A DNA stretch of 18,779 nt from an uncultured Bacilli bacterium (GTDB taxonomy: Bacteria; Bacillota_I; Bacilli_A; RF39; UBA660), in NCBI GenBank assembly GCA_934096125.1, contig CAKOLB010000014.1, positions 1-18,779 on the forward strand. Direction: 5' to 3'. A model generated the notes under the pieces. That model had not been told where the DNA came from and ran no database searches. It was given only the letters and a program-made list of their open reading frames with translations. The first letter of the stretch is position 1, and each line of letters opens with the position of its first letter. Positions 1 through 7,050 of the stretch are shown piece by piece. The translations under genes and the position numbers were made by a program.

Positions 1-75
1 CCGGTGGAAAGAGAGTATTTAGAAACTTTAAAAGCAATAAGTAATAAAATTGATGATAAAGCAAAGAGTGAATAG
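1..75 (+). CDS. 3' end of an unidentified protein-coding gene (partial)
   Basis: The window opens inside a reading frame that runs from base 1 to a TAG at 73-75 and encodes a 24-residue, highly charged C-terminal tail (ends KIDDKAKSE). The tail looks like an amphipathic, lysine/glutamate-rich helix end. It is too short to name. It is followed at once by two hairpins and a poly-T stretch, so this is probably the last gene of an upstream operon. The start and most of the gene lie outside the window. Confidence 0.55.
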   Translation, partial: PVEREYLETLKAISNKIDDKAKSE

Positions 76-76
76 A

Positions 77-133
77 GGCTCTTCGAAATGTAATGGGGAG
101 CTAAAATAACTCCCCACCAGATTTCGAAGAACC
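77..133 (+). other. Nested inverted repeat (long hairpin) after the partial gene
   Basis: An outer 10-bp stem (TCTTCGAAAT at 80-89 with ATTTCGAAGA at 121-130, plus GG 77-78 with CC 132-133) encloses a second 7-bp GC-rich stem (TGGGGAG at 94-100 with CTCCCCA at 110-116) with a 9-nt loop. The outer arm contains the palindrome TTCGAA. No poly-T follows this structure directly; a separate terminator starts two bases later. It could stabilise the 3' end of the upstream mRNA, be a short structured RNA, or be one copy of a dispersed repeat. Confidence 0.6.
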
Positions 134-134
134 A

Positions 135-159
135 AATCAACATTTGTGTTGATTTTTTT
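135..159 (+). terminator. Rho-independent terminator
   Basis: A perfect 8-bp stem (AATCAACA at 135-142 with TGTTGATT at 147-154), a 4-nt loop, then seven T in a row (153-159). It closes the upstream transcription unit. From here to the next start (about 160-329) there is only A+T-rich DNA with a promoter near the end. Confidence 0.75.
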
Positions 160-263
160 GTTTTCAGAAAGTTTTAAAAAAATAATAAATTAAAAGCAGG
201 AAGGGCATTAAAAAGGATGCATTAAAAAAATATTTCTTTTTATGTTCATGCAATTGCCACCTC

Positions 264-292
264 TTGAATACTACAAACGGGTGTGATAAAAT
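264..292 (+). promoter_or_regulatory. Predicted sigma-A promoter for the integrase-like gene
   Basis: TTGAAT (264-269), 17-nt spacer, TAAAAT (287-292). The -10 is preceded by TGA, giving an extended -10 (TGn). The predicted start is near 299, about 30 nt before the ATG at 330. Confidence 0.55.
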
Positions 293-329
293 AAAGATGT
301 GAGAGAAATAAATAGAGGTAGAGTAAAAA

Positions 330-755
330 ATGAAAGACATTGAGAAACAGTGTTTAAAAAACGCTGAGCGAAATGAAGTTCTTATCGACAAATTTAAGTT
401 ATGGCTTAAGTCTAAAGATTTAGTGGATAAGACGATAACAAAACACATTAATAATATTTATACATTTGTAAATGATTATTTAAATCATTATGAAAACATC
501 GAGGTGGAAGATGGTATAGGTAAAGTATATGAATTTTTAAATGATTGGTATATAAGGAAAAACATCGGCTTAACATCAAGTGCTTTAAAAGAGATGGCTA
601 GTAGCATTAAAAAATTTTATAATTATTTAGAACAAATTAACAAAATAACAAGTGATGAATATAAAAAATTATGTCAAAGTATCAAAAATAACATGGATAA
701 TTTTTTAAATAGTTTAAATAGTTTTGATAAAAAAGATGTCTACAACTGGCTATAA
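330..755 (+). CDS. Orphan integrase SAM-like (core-binding) N-domain protein
   Basis: A 141-residue, all-helical, lysine-rich protein. The pattern of a short helix, a stretch resembling 'LVDKTITKHINNIYTFVNDYL', a 'LNDWYIRKN' helix and 'KEMASSIKKFYNYLEQ' matches the core-binding (SAM-like) N-terminal domain of tyrosine recombinases. No catalytic domain follows: the ORF stops at 755 and no R...H-x-x-R...Y signature is seen downstream, so it is not expected to recombine DNA. Similar stand-alone N-domain proteins are, to my knowledge, annotated only as 'recombinase' or hypothetical in low-GC Bacillota. ATG at 330 has a weak purine-rich upstream region (AGAGGTAGAG). It has its own promoter and no clear terminator before the next promoter. 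The function is unknown; a DNA-binding accessory role is possible. The domain assignment is from pattern recognition and is moderately sure. Confidence 0.6.
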   Translation: MKDIEKQCLKNAERNEVLIDKFKLWLKSKDLVDKTITKHINNIYTFVNDYLNHYENIEVEDGIGKVYEFLNDWYIRKNIGLTSSALKEMASSIKKFYNYLEQINKITSDEYKKLCQSIKNNMDNFLNSLNSFDKKDVYNWL

Positions 756-761
756 AGTATC

Positions 762-802
762 TTGAACTCCCGTTAAAAATGTGTTAGAATACTAACACAT
801 TT
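762..802 (+). promoter_or_regulatory. Promoter with a perfect 26-bp inverted repeat over the -10 (probable operator)
   Basis: TTGAAC (762-767), 17-nt spacer, TAGAAT (785-790), with TGT before the -10 (extended -10). A perfect 11-bp inverted repeat, AAATGTGTTAG (777-787) and CTAACACATTT (792-802), separated by AATA, is centred on the -10. The predicted transcript starts near 797, inside the right arm, so the hairpin is not made as RNA from this promoter. That favours a protein operator. Only three T follow the stem, so it is a poor terminator for the upstream gene. The ribosome binding site AAGGGGG follows at 803-809. The binding protein is unknown; the half-site TGTGTTAG is not one I can assign. 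Confidence 0.65.
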
Positions 803-814
803 AAGGGGGAAAAT

Positions 815-1627
815 ATGAAATTTGCTAGTAAAAGAGAGTTTAATTCCTATTTAGATAATCTGAGAATAATTGGCTGTGGAGAAAATGGAGCAAGTTACCT
901 AGATAATGAGCACAACATTGTTCTTAAAGTATATCATGATTATGAAATAGATGATAAAATGTCTCATATTTATAGTGGGTATGAGCACAATTTAAGTTAT
1001 CTTTTTGATGGTGAAGCTGAAGAGGAAATTAAGCCTAGAGTTACAAAGGAAGATATTTTAAAATTTAGTGCTATTGAAAATGATACATTTATTTGGCCGA
1101 AAGATATTATAGAAGTAAATGGAGAAATCGCTGGATATTATTATCCATATATAATAGGAGTTAATTTGAGTTCTATTACTACTCATGATTTCCAATTTAA
1201 AAAGTTAATTGAGGCTATAACGAGTTCTATTGATGATATCAAGAGAATTACAGCTAGTAAGGTTAGGATAACCAAACTTGAAAATAATATTTTGTATCAA
1301 AATAAATTAAATAAATTAAAAGTAGTAGGAACATCAAATTATAAATTTGACCAAGAAGTAACATTAGAAGAAAATTTAGCTGTTTTTGAAAAAGAACTAA
1401 AGACTGTTCTAGTTACTAAACTTGCATATCATATAAATGATAATGCACTATTAAAAATTCTATATGATATATATGATAATAAACAAAAGTCAGTTAAAGA
1501 TTTTATCGAGATAATGCAAAAAGAACTGGAAAGAGTGCTGGAAATTAGGGAGTTTCCCAGAACACTTAAAGATGTTGATGATTTAACACTGAAGTATCAT
1601 ATCTTAAAACGCAGTAGGAAAAAATAA
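815..1627 (+). CDS. Degenerate protein-kinase-like protein (predicted pseudokinase)
   Basis: 270 residues. The N-terminal part looks like a kinase N-lobe: a glycine-rich loop GCGENG (20-25), then IVLKVY with a candidate ATP-site Lys38, and a hinge-like segment GYYYPYIIG (107-115). The C-lobe core is eroded. 'TKLENNILY' (153-161) lines up with the catalytic loop D-L-K-P-E-N-I-L-Y, keeping an Asn at 159 but replacing the catalytic Asp with Thr153 and the Lys with Leu155. 'LKVVGTSNY' (168-176) lines up with the strand ending in D-F-G, with Gly172 in place of the metal-binding Asp. It may therefore bind nucleotide without phosphotransfer. ATG 815 follows a strong AAGGGGG. It is first in a run with the GGDEF gene, prfB, tilS, ftsH and secG, downstream of an operator-like promoter. 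The kinase relationship is my inference from motifs and spacing. Confidence 0.6.
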   Translation: MKFASKREFNSYLDNLRIIGCGENGASYLDNEHNIVLKVYHDYEIDDKMSHIYSGYEHNLSYLFDGEAEEEIKPRVTKEDILKFSAIENDTFIWPKDIIEVNGEIAGYYYPYIIGVNLSSITTHDFQFKKLIEAITSSIDDIKRITASKVRITKLENNILYQNKLNKLKVVGTSNYKFDQEVTLEENLAVFEKELKTVLVTKLAYHINDNALLKILYDIYDNKQKSVKDFIEIMQKELERVLEIREFPRTLKDVDDLTLKYHILKRSRKK

Positions 1628-1652
1628 ATAGTATGAAATATAAGAGGTTTGT

Positions 1653-2465
1653 ATGAGAGAAGAACAAGAATTTTTATTAAATTTAAGTAAAATTATTACG
1701 GATGATAATAGTAAAGTAGTAAATATACGGGATATTTTACACGAAATTAAAGTATTTAGCGGTGGAACAAATATAGTTATAGAAGCTGAAAGGCGAAAAA
1801 ACGGAGAGTTTTATAGTGATAAAATAACGCAAGATTTGTCCCAAAACTTAAATCTTTGTTTAAAAGGAAAAAGTCTTATCATTACAAGTATTACCCGAGT
1901 TTTTGATAACAAAGAATTTTTCGAAAGCATGTGTTCATCACTTATCAACAATGTTTTAGCTTTTGAGAAACTACAAAAAGAGGTCTATATTGATAAACTA
2001 TTAGAAATTTCTAATTATACAGCATATTTCAAGAAGTTAACTGATCAAAAAGCGTATTACAATTGTGGGGTTGCTTTTCTTGATGCTGACAACCTTGGTT
2101 ACATCAATAATACTGAAGGTCAAGAAGCTGGGGATTTAATGCTAAAAACAGTCGCTTACACTTTAAAAAAACATTTCCGAGAAACCGATATCTTTCGACG
2201 TGGTGGTGATGAATTTATCTTAATTTGTGATAATATTGACAAATGGAAATTTCTAAAAAAATTTAATGCCTTTTTAGAAGATTTAAAGAAAACTAAATAC
2301 TCTGCTTGCTATGGCTTACAATATATATATAAAACAGATGATATAAATGAGGTTATCAACAAAGCTATAGCGATAGAAAAAAGAAGCAAAGAAATTTATC
2401 GTAAAAATTTTCCGGAAAGGTATCCTGATAAATATGAAGCAAAATTTAAAGTGAAAGGAAGATAA
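1653..2465 (+). CDS. GGDEF-domain protein with N-terminal sensory-like region
   Basis: 270 residues, soluble (no membrane segment seen). Residues about 1-105 form a mixed alpha/beta region that could be a GAF-like sensor. Residues about 112-255 are a GGDEF domain: 'YIDKLLEISNYTAYFKKL' is a diverged D-x-L-T-G-L-x-N-R segment, 'FLDADNLGYINNTEGQEAGD' (142-161) is the metal/substrate strand and helix, and 'RRGGDEF' carries an intact GGDEF signature at 184-188. RETD (176-179) resembles a c-di-GMP inhibitory site, but it lies four residues before GGDEF rather than the usual five. Diguanylate cyclase activity is plausible; the altered DxLT and GH segments leave room for a degenerate domain. AAGAGG precedes the ATG by about 5 nt. 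The stop is 2 nt before the prfB ATG, so the two are very probably coupled. Confidence 0.8.
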   Translation: MREEQEFLLNLSKIITDDNSKVVNIRDILHEIKVFSGGTNIVIEAERRKNGEFYSDKITQDLSQNLNLCLKGKSLIITSITRVFDNKEFFESMCSSLINNVLAFEKLQKEVYIDKLLEISNYTAYFKKLTDQKAYYNCGVAFLDADNLGYINNTEGQEAGDLMLKTVAYTLKKHFRETDIFRRGGDEFILICDNIDKWKFLKKFNAFLEDLKKTKYSACYGLQYIYKTDDINEVINKAIAIEKRSKEIYRKNFPERYPDKYEAKFKVKGR

Positions 2466-2467
2466 AA

Positions 2468-3554
2468 ATGACAAAAGAAGAAGCTCAAGCTCTTATTAAA
2501 ACATATGAAGAAAAAATGAACTTGCTTGGGAGGTATCTTTGACTTAAGTGAGAAAAAAAAGAAAATAGAAAAGTTAACAGAAATGCAAGATAACCCTACC
2601 TTTTGGCAAGATATTTCTAAAGCGAGTGAAGTAAGTAAAGAGTTATCAACACTTAAAAAAGATATAGATTTATATAATGACCTTGAGAGAGGAATTAAAG
2701 AAAACAAAGAACTTTTAGAAATGAATGATGCTGAACTTCTTCCTTTAATAACTGATGAAATAAGTAAAATTCAAAAGGCCGTAGATGAGCTAGAAATAAG
2801 TACTATTTTATCTAAAGAATATGATAACAACAACTGTTATCTAGAAATTCATCCTGGGGCTGGAGGAACAGAGTCTTGCGACTGGGCTAGCATGCTTGCA
2901 GATATGTATATAAAATTTTGTGAAAAAGAAAATTTTAAATATGAAATAATTGAAAGTCAAAAAGGGGAAGAAGCAGGCATTAAAAGTATAACTTTAAAAA
3001 TTATGGGTGCCTATGCTTATGGCTATTTAAAAAATGAAAATGGTGTTCATAGATTAGTTCGGATTTCTCCTTTTGATGGAGGGGCGAGAAGACATACCTC
3101 TTTTGCGTCCGTATCCCTTATGCCAGAGATTAAATCGGAGATTAAAATAGATATAAGCGATGATGACTTAAAAATAGATGTCTATCACTCTAGTGGTGCT
3201 GGAGGACAATCGGTAAATACTAGTAACTCGGCTGTTCGGATAACTCACTTACCTACCAAAATAGTGGTGACGTGTCAAAATGAAAGAAGCCAGCTAAAAA
3301 ATAAAGAAGAAGCTTTAAAAATTTTGAAAAATAAAATTTATTTACATGAAAAAAAACTTGAAGAAGAAAAGTTAAATAAGATAAAAGGAATATCTTCAAG
3401 TATTGATTTTGGTAGTCAAATTCGCAGCTACATTCTCGAGCCTTACAAAATGGTAAAGGACCATCGCACAAGTTTTACATCAAATGAACCAGATAAAATT
3501 TTGGGAGGAAACATCAAAGAGATGTTAGAATTTAATTTGAGGAATTTACAATGA
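2468..3554 (+). CDS. prfB: Peptide chain release factor 2, with programmed +1 frameshift
   Basis: RF2 recognises UGA and UAA and triggers peptide release on the ribosome. Translation starts at ATG 2468 (AAAGGAAG just upstream, inside the GGDEF gene) and reads 24 codons to a CTT (2537-2539) followed by TGA (2540-2542). A Shine-Dalgarno-like GGGAGG lies three bases upstream, giving the classic RF2 site (GGGAGGTAT-CTT-TGA-C). Slipping +1 past T2540 joins the codon GAC at 2541 and the frame that ends at TGA 3552-3554. The joined protein is 361 residues, the normal RF2 length. It has the anticodon-like tripeptide SPF (about residues 200-202, in VRISPFDGG) and the catalytic GGQ (about 245-247, in GAGGQSVNTSNSAVRITHLPT). 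When RF2 is scarce, TGA is read slowly and the shift is favoured: autoregulation. The ATG of tilS overlaps the stop. secA, a common upstream neighbour, is absent here. Confidence 0.97.
2528..2543 (+). promoter_or_regulatory. Programmed +1 frameshift site of prfB
   Basis: GGGAGG (2528-2533) acts as an internal Shine-Dalgarno, followed by TAT, the slippery CTT, the in-frame stop TGA and C. Elements and spacing match the well-studied RF2 site in Bacteria. The ORF that appears to begin at TTG 2526 in the second frame is only the post-shift part and is not a true start. Confidence 0.95.
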
Positions 3555-4852
3555 AAGAAGAATTAAACTTTTTAAAAGAAAATATAAGTGCATCTAGTAG
3601 CGTTGTTATTGCAGTAAGTGGCGGACCAGATTCAATGTGTCTTTTGTCACTTCTTTTGTCTTTGCAAAAATCCAAAAATTTAAAAATTATAGTAGCTCAT
3701 GTTAACCATAAAATTAGAGTTGAAAGTGAAAAAGAAGCGAAAATGGTGGAAGATTATTGCCATGAAAACGGCTGCATTTATGAACTATATACTATTGATG
3801 AATACCAAAATACTAAATTTAGCGAGGAAGATGCCCGCCGAAAAAGATATGCATTTTTCCAAAAGTTATTAACAAAATATTCTAGTCCCTACCTTTTAAC
3901 CGCTCATCATGGTGATGATTTAGTAGAGACAGTTCTTATGCGCTTAAGCCGAGGAAGTAATATCAAAGGATTTGCAAGTATCAAAAGAATAACTGTTAAT
4001 GATATCTACAAAACTCTAAGACCGCTCCTTACTACAACTAAAGAAAATATTTTACATTATCTAGAGGAAAACAATATTCCATACGCACTTGATGCATCAA
4101 ATAACGATTTAAAATATACGAGAAACAGATATCGCCATCAAGTTTTACCTTTTTTAAAAAAAGAAAATAAAAATGTTCACAAGAAATATCTTAAATTTTC
4201 GCAAGAATTAGAAGCATATGAGAATTTTGTCCGTCAGTATATAGAAAAGAAACAATATATAAGTGAAAATGAAATTGATGTCAGTAAAATTAAAGAGGAA
4301 AGTGATTTCATTAAAAGAAAGTGTTTAGAACTACTTATCGAAAACATTCAAAAAAAAGATATACTTGATATTAATGATAAACAACTAAAAGAACTTATGA
4401 AGTTGTATCAAAAAAATAACATTACTATTGATATTAAAAGTGGTTATAAAGGTATTAACGATTATGGCAAGATAAAAATTGCTAAATTATCTAAGGAAAG
4501 TATCAAGGAGCAAATTTTTACTCATGATATTAAGGTAAATAGTTATAATTTTTATTACAATCCTAAAAAGGAAGGTATTTGTATATATTTAGATAGTAGT
4601 AGCATCGCTCTTCCGCTGAAAATTCGCAGTATTCAAACAGGAGATAGAATAGAGGTTAAAAATCTTGGCGGAAGTAAAAAGGTTAGTGATATATTTATTG
4701 ATGCCAAAATTCCAAAAAGTAGAAGAACTTCTATTCCTCTTCTTGTGGATAGTGAAAATAAAGTATTATGGATTCCAAATATTAAAAAATCACAATTTTG
4801 TAAAGACAAATCAGAAAAATATGATATAATAATTAAATGTGAGGCAAGGTGA
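3551..4852 (+). CDS. tilS: tRNA(Ile)-lysidine synthetase
   Basis: 433 residues. It converts the CAU anticodon wobble cytidine of a minor tRNA(Ile) to lysidine using ATP and lysine, so that AUA is read as Ile, which matters in an A+T-rich genome. The N-terminal PP-loop SGGPDS (23-28) binds ATP; 'RLSRGSNIKGF' and the segment 'DASNNDLKYTRNRYRHQVLPFL' are typical of TilS. The C-terminal part (about 355-430, 'LPLKIRSIQTGDRI...SDIFIDAKIPKSRR...LVDSENKVLWIP') is the TilS C-terminal tRNA-binding domain, so the protein is full length. Its ATG overlaps the prfB stop by 4 nt (ATGA), implying translational coupling. tilS next to ftsH is a conserved Bacillota pairing; the hpt gene often found between them is missing here. 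Confidence 0.96.
   Translation: MKEELNFLKENISASSSVVIAVSGGPDSMCLLSLLLSLQKSKNLKIIVAHVNHKIRVESEKEAKMVEDYCHENGCIYELYTIDEYQNTKFSEEDARRKRYAFFQKLLTKYSSPYLLTAHHGDDLVETVLMRLSRGSNIKGFASIKRITVNDIYKTLRPLLTTTKENILHYLEENNIPYALDASNNDLKYTRNRYRHQVLPFLKKENKNVHKKYLKFSQELEAYENFVRQYIEKKQYISENEIDVSKIKEESDFIKRKCLELLIENIQKKDILDINDKQLKELMKLYQKNNITIDIKSGYKGINDYGKIKIAKLSKESIKEQIFTHDIKVNSYNFYYNPKKEGICIYLDSSSIALPLKIRSIQTGDRIEVKNLGGSKKVSDIFIDAKIPKSRRTSIPLLVDSENKVLWIPNIKKSQFCKDKSEKYDIIIKCEAR
4822..4830 (+). promoter_or_regulatory. Possible internal extended -10 promoter for ftsH
   Basis: TGATATAAT inside the last codons of tilS is a consensus extended -10 (TGn plus TATAAT). No good -35 stands 17 nt upstream. Start would fall near 4837, 25 nt before the ftsH ATG, leaving AAGGTGA (4846-4852) as ribosome binding site. 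It could give ftsH-secG a supply independent of the upstream operator. Confidence 0.4.
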
Positions 4853-4861
4853 AATAATTAA

Positions 4862-6787
4862 ATGAATGTGAAAAGAAATAAAAGTGATAATTTTAAAAAC
4901 TTTTTGCCATACCTAGTTTTGGCAGGAGTTATACTAATAGTAATAGGTGCCTTAAACATGCAAGGTACAAAAGTTCACGAACTTAAAACGGGAGAACTTA
5001 TTAGCAATTTAGAAGAAAATAAGGTTACAGAAGTAACAGTAACTCCTAAAAGTAATGAAAGTGTTTACTATATTGAAGGTAAATTAAAAGGATATAAAAA
5101 GACTGAAAGTTTTGAATCTAAAGTAGTAACTTCTGAGCTTGATAGCGTTTTAGACTTAATTAAAGAAAATAATGTTAAGAAGTATGACACTAAGTCTGAC
5201 CCAGGGGAAAATATGTTTGTTTATATTCTTATCAATGTTATGCCCCTTTTACTCCTTGTAGTAGTTATGTATTTTGTCTTTACTAAACTAGCTAGTTCTA
5301 ACAAAAATTCTATGGATTTTGGTCGGAGCAAAGCTCGTTTAAGTACAGATAGTGACAAGAAAAGTTTCAAAGATGTTGCTGGACTTAAAGAAGAAAAAGA
5401 AGAAGTTGAAGAACTTATTGACTTTTTAAAAAATCCGAAAAAGTTTGAAAAAATGGGAGCAAGAATCCCTAAGGGAGTTCTTTTAGTAGGGCCTCCAGGA
5501 ACAGGTAAGACATTACTTGCTAAAGCAATCGCTGGAGAAGCTAATGTTCCATTCTTCTTCATAAGTGGTTCTGATTTTGTGGAATTATTCGTAGGTGTCG
5601 GAGCATCTAGAGTACGTGATATGTTCAAAGAAGCTAAGAGAAATGCTCCATGCTTAATATTTATTGATGAAATCGATGCTGTTGGTCGTCAAAGAGGAAC
5701 TGGCCTTGGTGGCGGTCATGATGAAAGAGAACAAACATTAAACCAATTATTAACAGAAATGGATGGTTTTGGTGAAAATGAAGGCATTATAATAATTGCA
5801 GCAACAAATAGACCTGATGTTTTAGACCCAGCATTATTAAGACCAGGACGTTTTGATAGACAAGTAACAGTATCTCTTCCTGATGCAAATGAAAGAGAAG
5901 CTATTTTAAAAGTTCATGCTCGAAACAAAAAGTTTGCAAGTGATGTTCATTTAGAAAACTTAAGTCAAAGAACTCCAGGCTTTAGTGGCGCTGATCTAGA
6001 AAACTTACTTAATGAAGCTGCTTTACTTGCTGTACGTCGTAACAAGACAAGTATTAGTATGGATGAAATTGATGAAGCAACTGATAGAGTTTTACTTGGG
6101 CCTGCTAAAACAACAAGAAAGATAACAGATAAAGAAAAGAAACTTGTATCAATTCATGAAGCAGGACATGCCGTTATAGGTTTGAAACTTGAAGATGCTC
6201 AAGAAGTACATAAGATAACAATTATTCCAAGAGGTATGGCTGGTGGTTATACAATGATGCTTCCAAAAGAAGAAAAAATAGCAGTTCTTACGAAAGATGA
6301 GTTACTTGCACAAATCACTGGACTTCTTGGTGGTCGTGTTAGTGAAGAAATGTTCTTAAATGAAATTTCTACTGGAGCATCAGATGACTTCAAAAAAGCA
6401 ACTCGTATTGCTAGAAGTATGGTAACAGAATATGGTATGAGTGAACTTGGGCCAGTTCAATACGAAGAAAAAAGCGAAGGTGTATTCTTAGGTAGAGATT
6501 ACAATAAATCAAGAGATTTCTCTGACCAAGTGGCTTTAGAAATAGACCAACAAGTTCGCAAGATAATTGAAGAATGTTATGCTAAAGCTAAAAAAATAAT
6601 CGGAGAAAACAAAGACTTAATTAACGCTTTAAGTGATGCTTTAATTAAATATGAAACAATCACTAAAGAACAAATTGAAAGTGTTGTAAAAACTGGTAAA
6701 ATTAAAGATATTGAAGAAGAAAGTGAAGAAACAGAAGTATCTGATAAAAAAGTTAAGAAAGATAAAAAAGAAGAACAAACAGATTAA
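4862..6787 (+). CDS. ftsH: ATP-dependent zinc metalloprotease FtsH
   Basis: 641 residues, the usual FtsH length. It is a membrane-anchored hexameric AAA+ protease that removes misassembled membrane proteins and some regulators. A first membrane segment (about 14-33), an extracytoplasmic domain, a second segment (about 118-141), then the AAA+ core: Walker A GPPGTGKT (210-217), Walker B LIFIDEID (265-272), pore motif FVGVGASR (243-250), and the second region of homology with ATNRPDVLDPALLRPGRFD (about 314-332). The peptidase domain has HEAGH (432-436) for zinc, with a likely third ligand Asp509 in TGASDDF. The C-terminus is a charged Glu/Lys tail. The ribosome binding site AAGGTGA overlaps the tilS stop. 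It is followed 18 nt later by secG, so membrane quality control and the export channel are expressed together. Confidence 0.98.
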   Translation: MNVKRNKSDNFKNFLPYLVLAGVILIVIGALNMQGTKVHELKTGELISNLEENKVTEVTVTPKSNESVYYIEGKLKGYKKTESFESKVVTSELDSVLDLIKENNVKKYDTKSDPGENMFVYILINVMPLLLLVVVMYFVFTKLASSNKNSMDFGRSKARLSTDSDKKSFKDVAGLKEEKEEVEELIDFLKNPKKFEKMGARIPKGVLLVGPPGTGKTLLAKAIAGEANVPFFFISGSDFVELFVGVGASRVRDMFKEAKRNAPCLIFIDEIDAVGRQRGTGLGGGHDEREQTLNQLLTEMDGFGENEGIIIIAATNRPDVLDPALLRPGRFDRQVTVSLPDANEREAILKVHARNKKFASDVHLENLSQRTPGFSGADLENLLNEAALLAVRRNKTSISMDEIDEATDRVLLGPAKTTRKITDKEKKLVSIHEAGHAVIGLKLEDAQEVHKITIIPRGMAGGYTMMLPKEEKIAVLTKDELLAQITGLLGGRVSEEMFLNEISTGASDDFKKATRIARSMVTEYGMSELGPVQYEEKSEGVFLGRDYNKSRDFSDQVALEIDQQVRKIIEECYAKAKKIIGENKDLINALSDALIKYETITKEQIESVVKTGKIKDIEEESEETEVSDKKVKKDKKEEQTD

Positions 6788-6805
6788 GGAAATGGATGTG
6801 AAAAC

Positions 6806-7024
6806 ATGTTAGAAAATTTATTGTTAATAATTTCTGTCTTAATCATCGCTGTAGTATTACTTCAAAGTAATAAAGCAAGTGATGCTGGACAAATAATTAC
6901 CGGAGGAAATGAAAACTTATTTCAACATCAAAAAGAAAGAGGTTTAGAACTATTTATAAGTAGACTAACAATGTTTCTTGGAATAGTATTCTTCGTAATT
7001 TCTTTAATATTATTTTTAAAATAG
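6806..7024 (+). CDS. secG: Preprotein translocase subunit SecG
   Basis: 72 residues with two membrane helices (about 3-20 and 50-71) and the connecting cytoplasmic loop 'LLQSNKASDAGQIITGGNENLF', a typical SecG loop (Q-S-x-K...G). It is the auxiliary subunit of the SecYEG export channel. The ATG at 6806 has GGATGTG upstream (6794-6800) at about 5-7 nt, a diverged Shine-Dalgarno. It is the last gene before the terminator and so ends the run that starts at 815. In many Bacillota secG is followed by rnr and smpB; here about 1.7 kb of other genes intervene. Confidence 0.92.
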   Translation: MLENLLLIISVLIIAVVLLQSNKASDAGQIITGGNENLFQHQKERGLELFISRLTMFLGIVFFVISLILFLK

Positions 7025-7050
7025 TGGATTTAACTCCACTATTTTTTTTC
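7018..7050. terminator. Terminator between secG and the convergent XRE gene
   Basis: An 11-bp stem (AAAATAGTGGA at 7018-7028 with TCCACTATTTT at 7035-7045), a 6-nt loop and eight T on the plus strand. It overlaps the stop codons of both genes. The plus-strand T run is strong; the minus-strand T run is weaker, so it works best for the secG operon. Confidence 0.85.

Noticed and set aside
248..286. Tiny plus-strand frame (about 12 codons) before the integrase-like gene
   Set aside because: No ribosome binding site, and it overlaps the predicted promoter; such frames are expected by chance.
164..448. Minus-strand open frame of 94 codons overlapping the integrase-like gene
   Set aside because: Rich in Phe, Ser and Leu as expected from the complement of A-rich coding DNA, without a ribosome binding site; it is antisense to a better gene.
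2526..2540. TTG at 2526 as the prfB start
   Set aside because: It lies within the frameshift signal; the real start is ATG 2468, with 24 codons in the other frame that fit RF2's N-terminus.
5221..5628. Minus-strand open frame of 135 codons inside ftsH
   Set aside because: It is antisense to the highly conserved AAA+ coding sequence, with no promoter or ribosome binding site.
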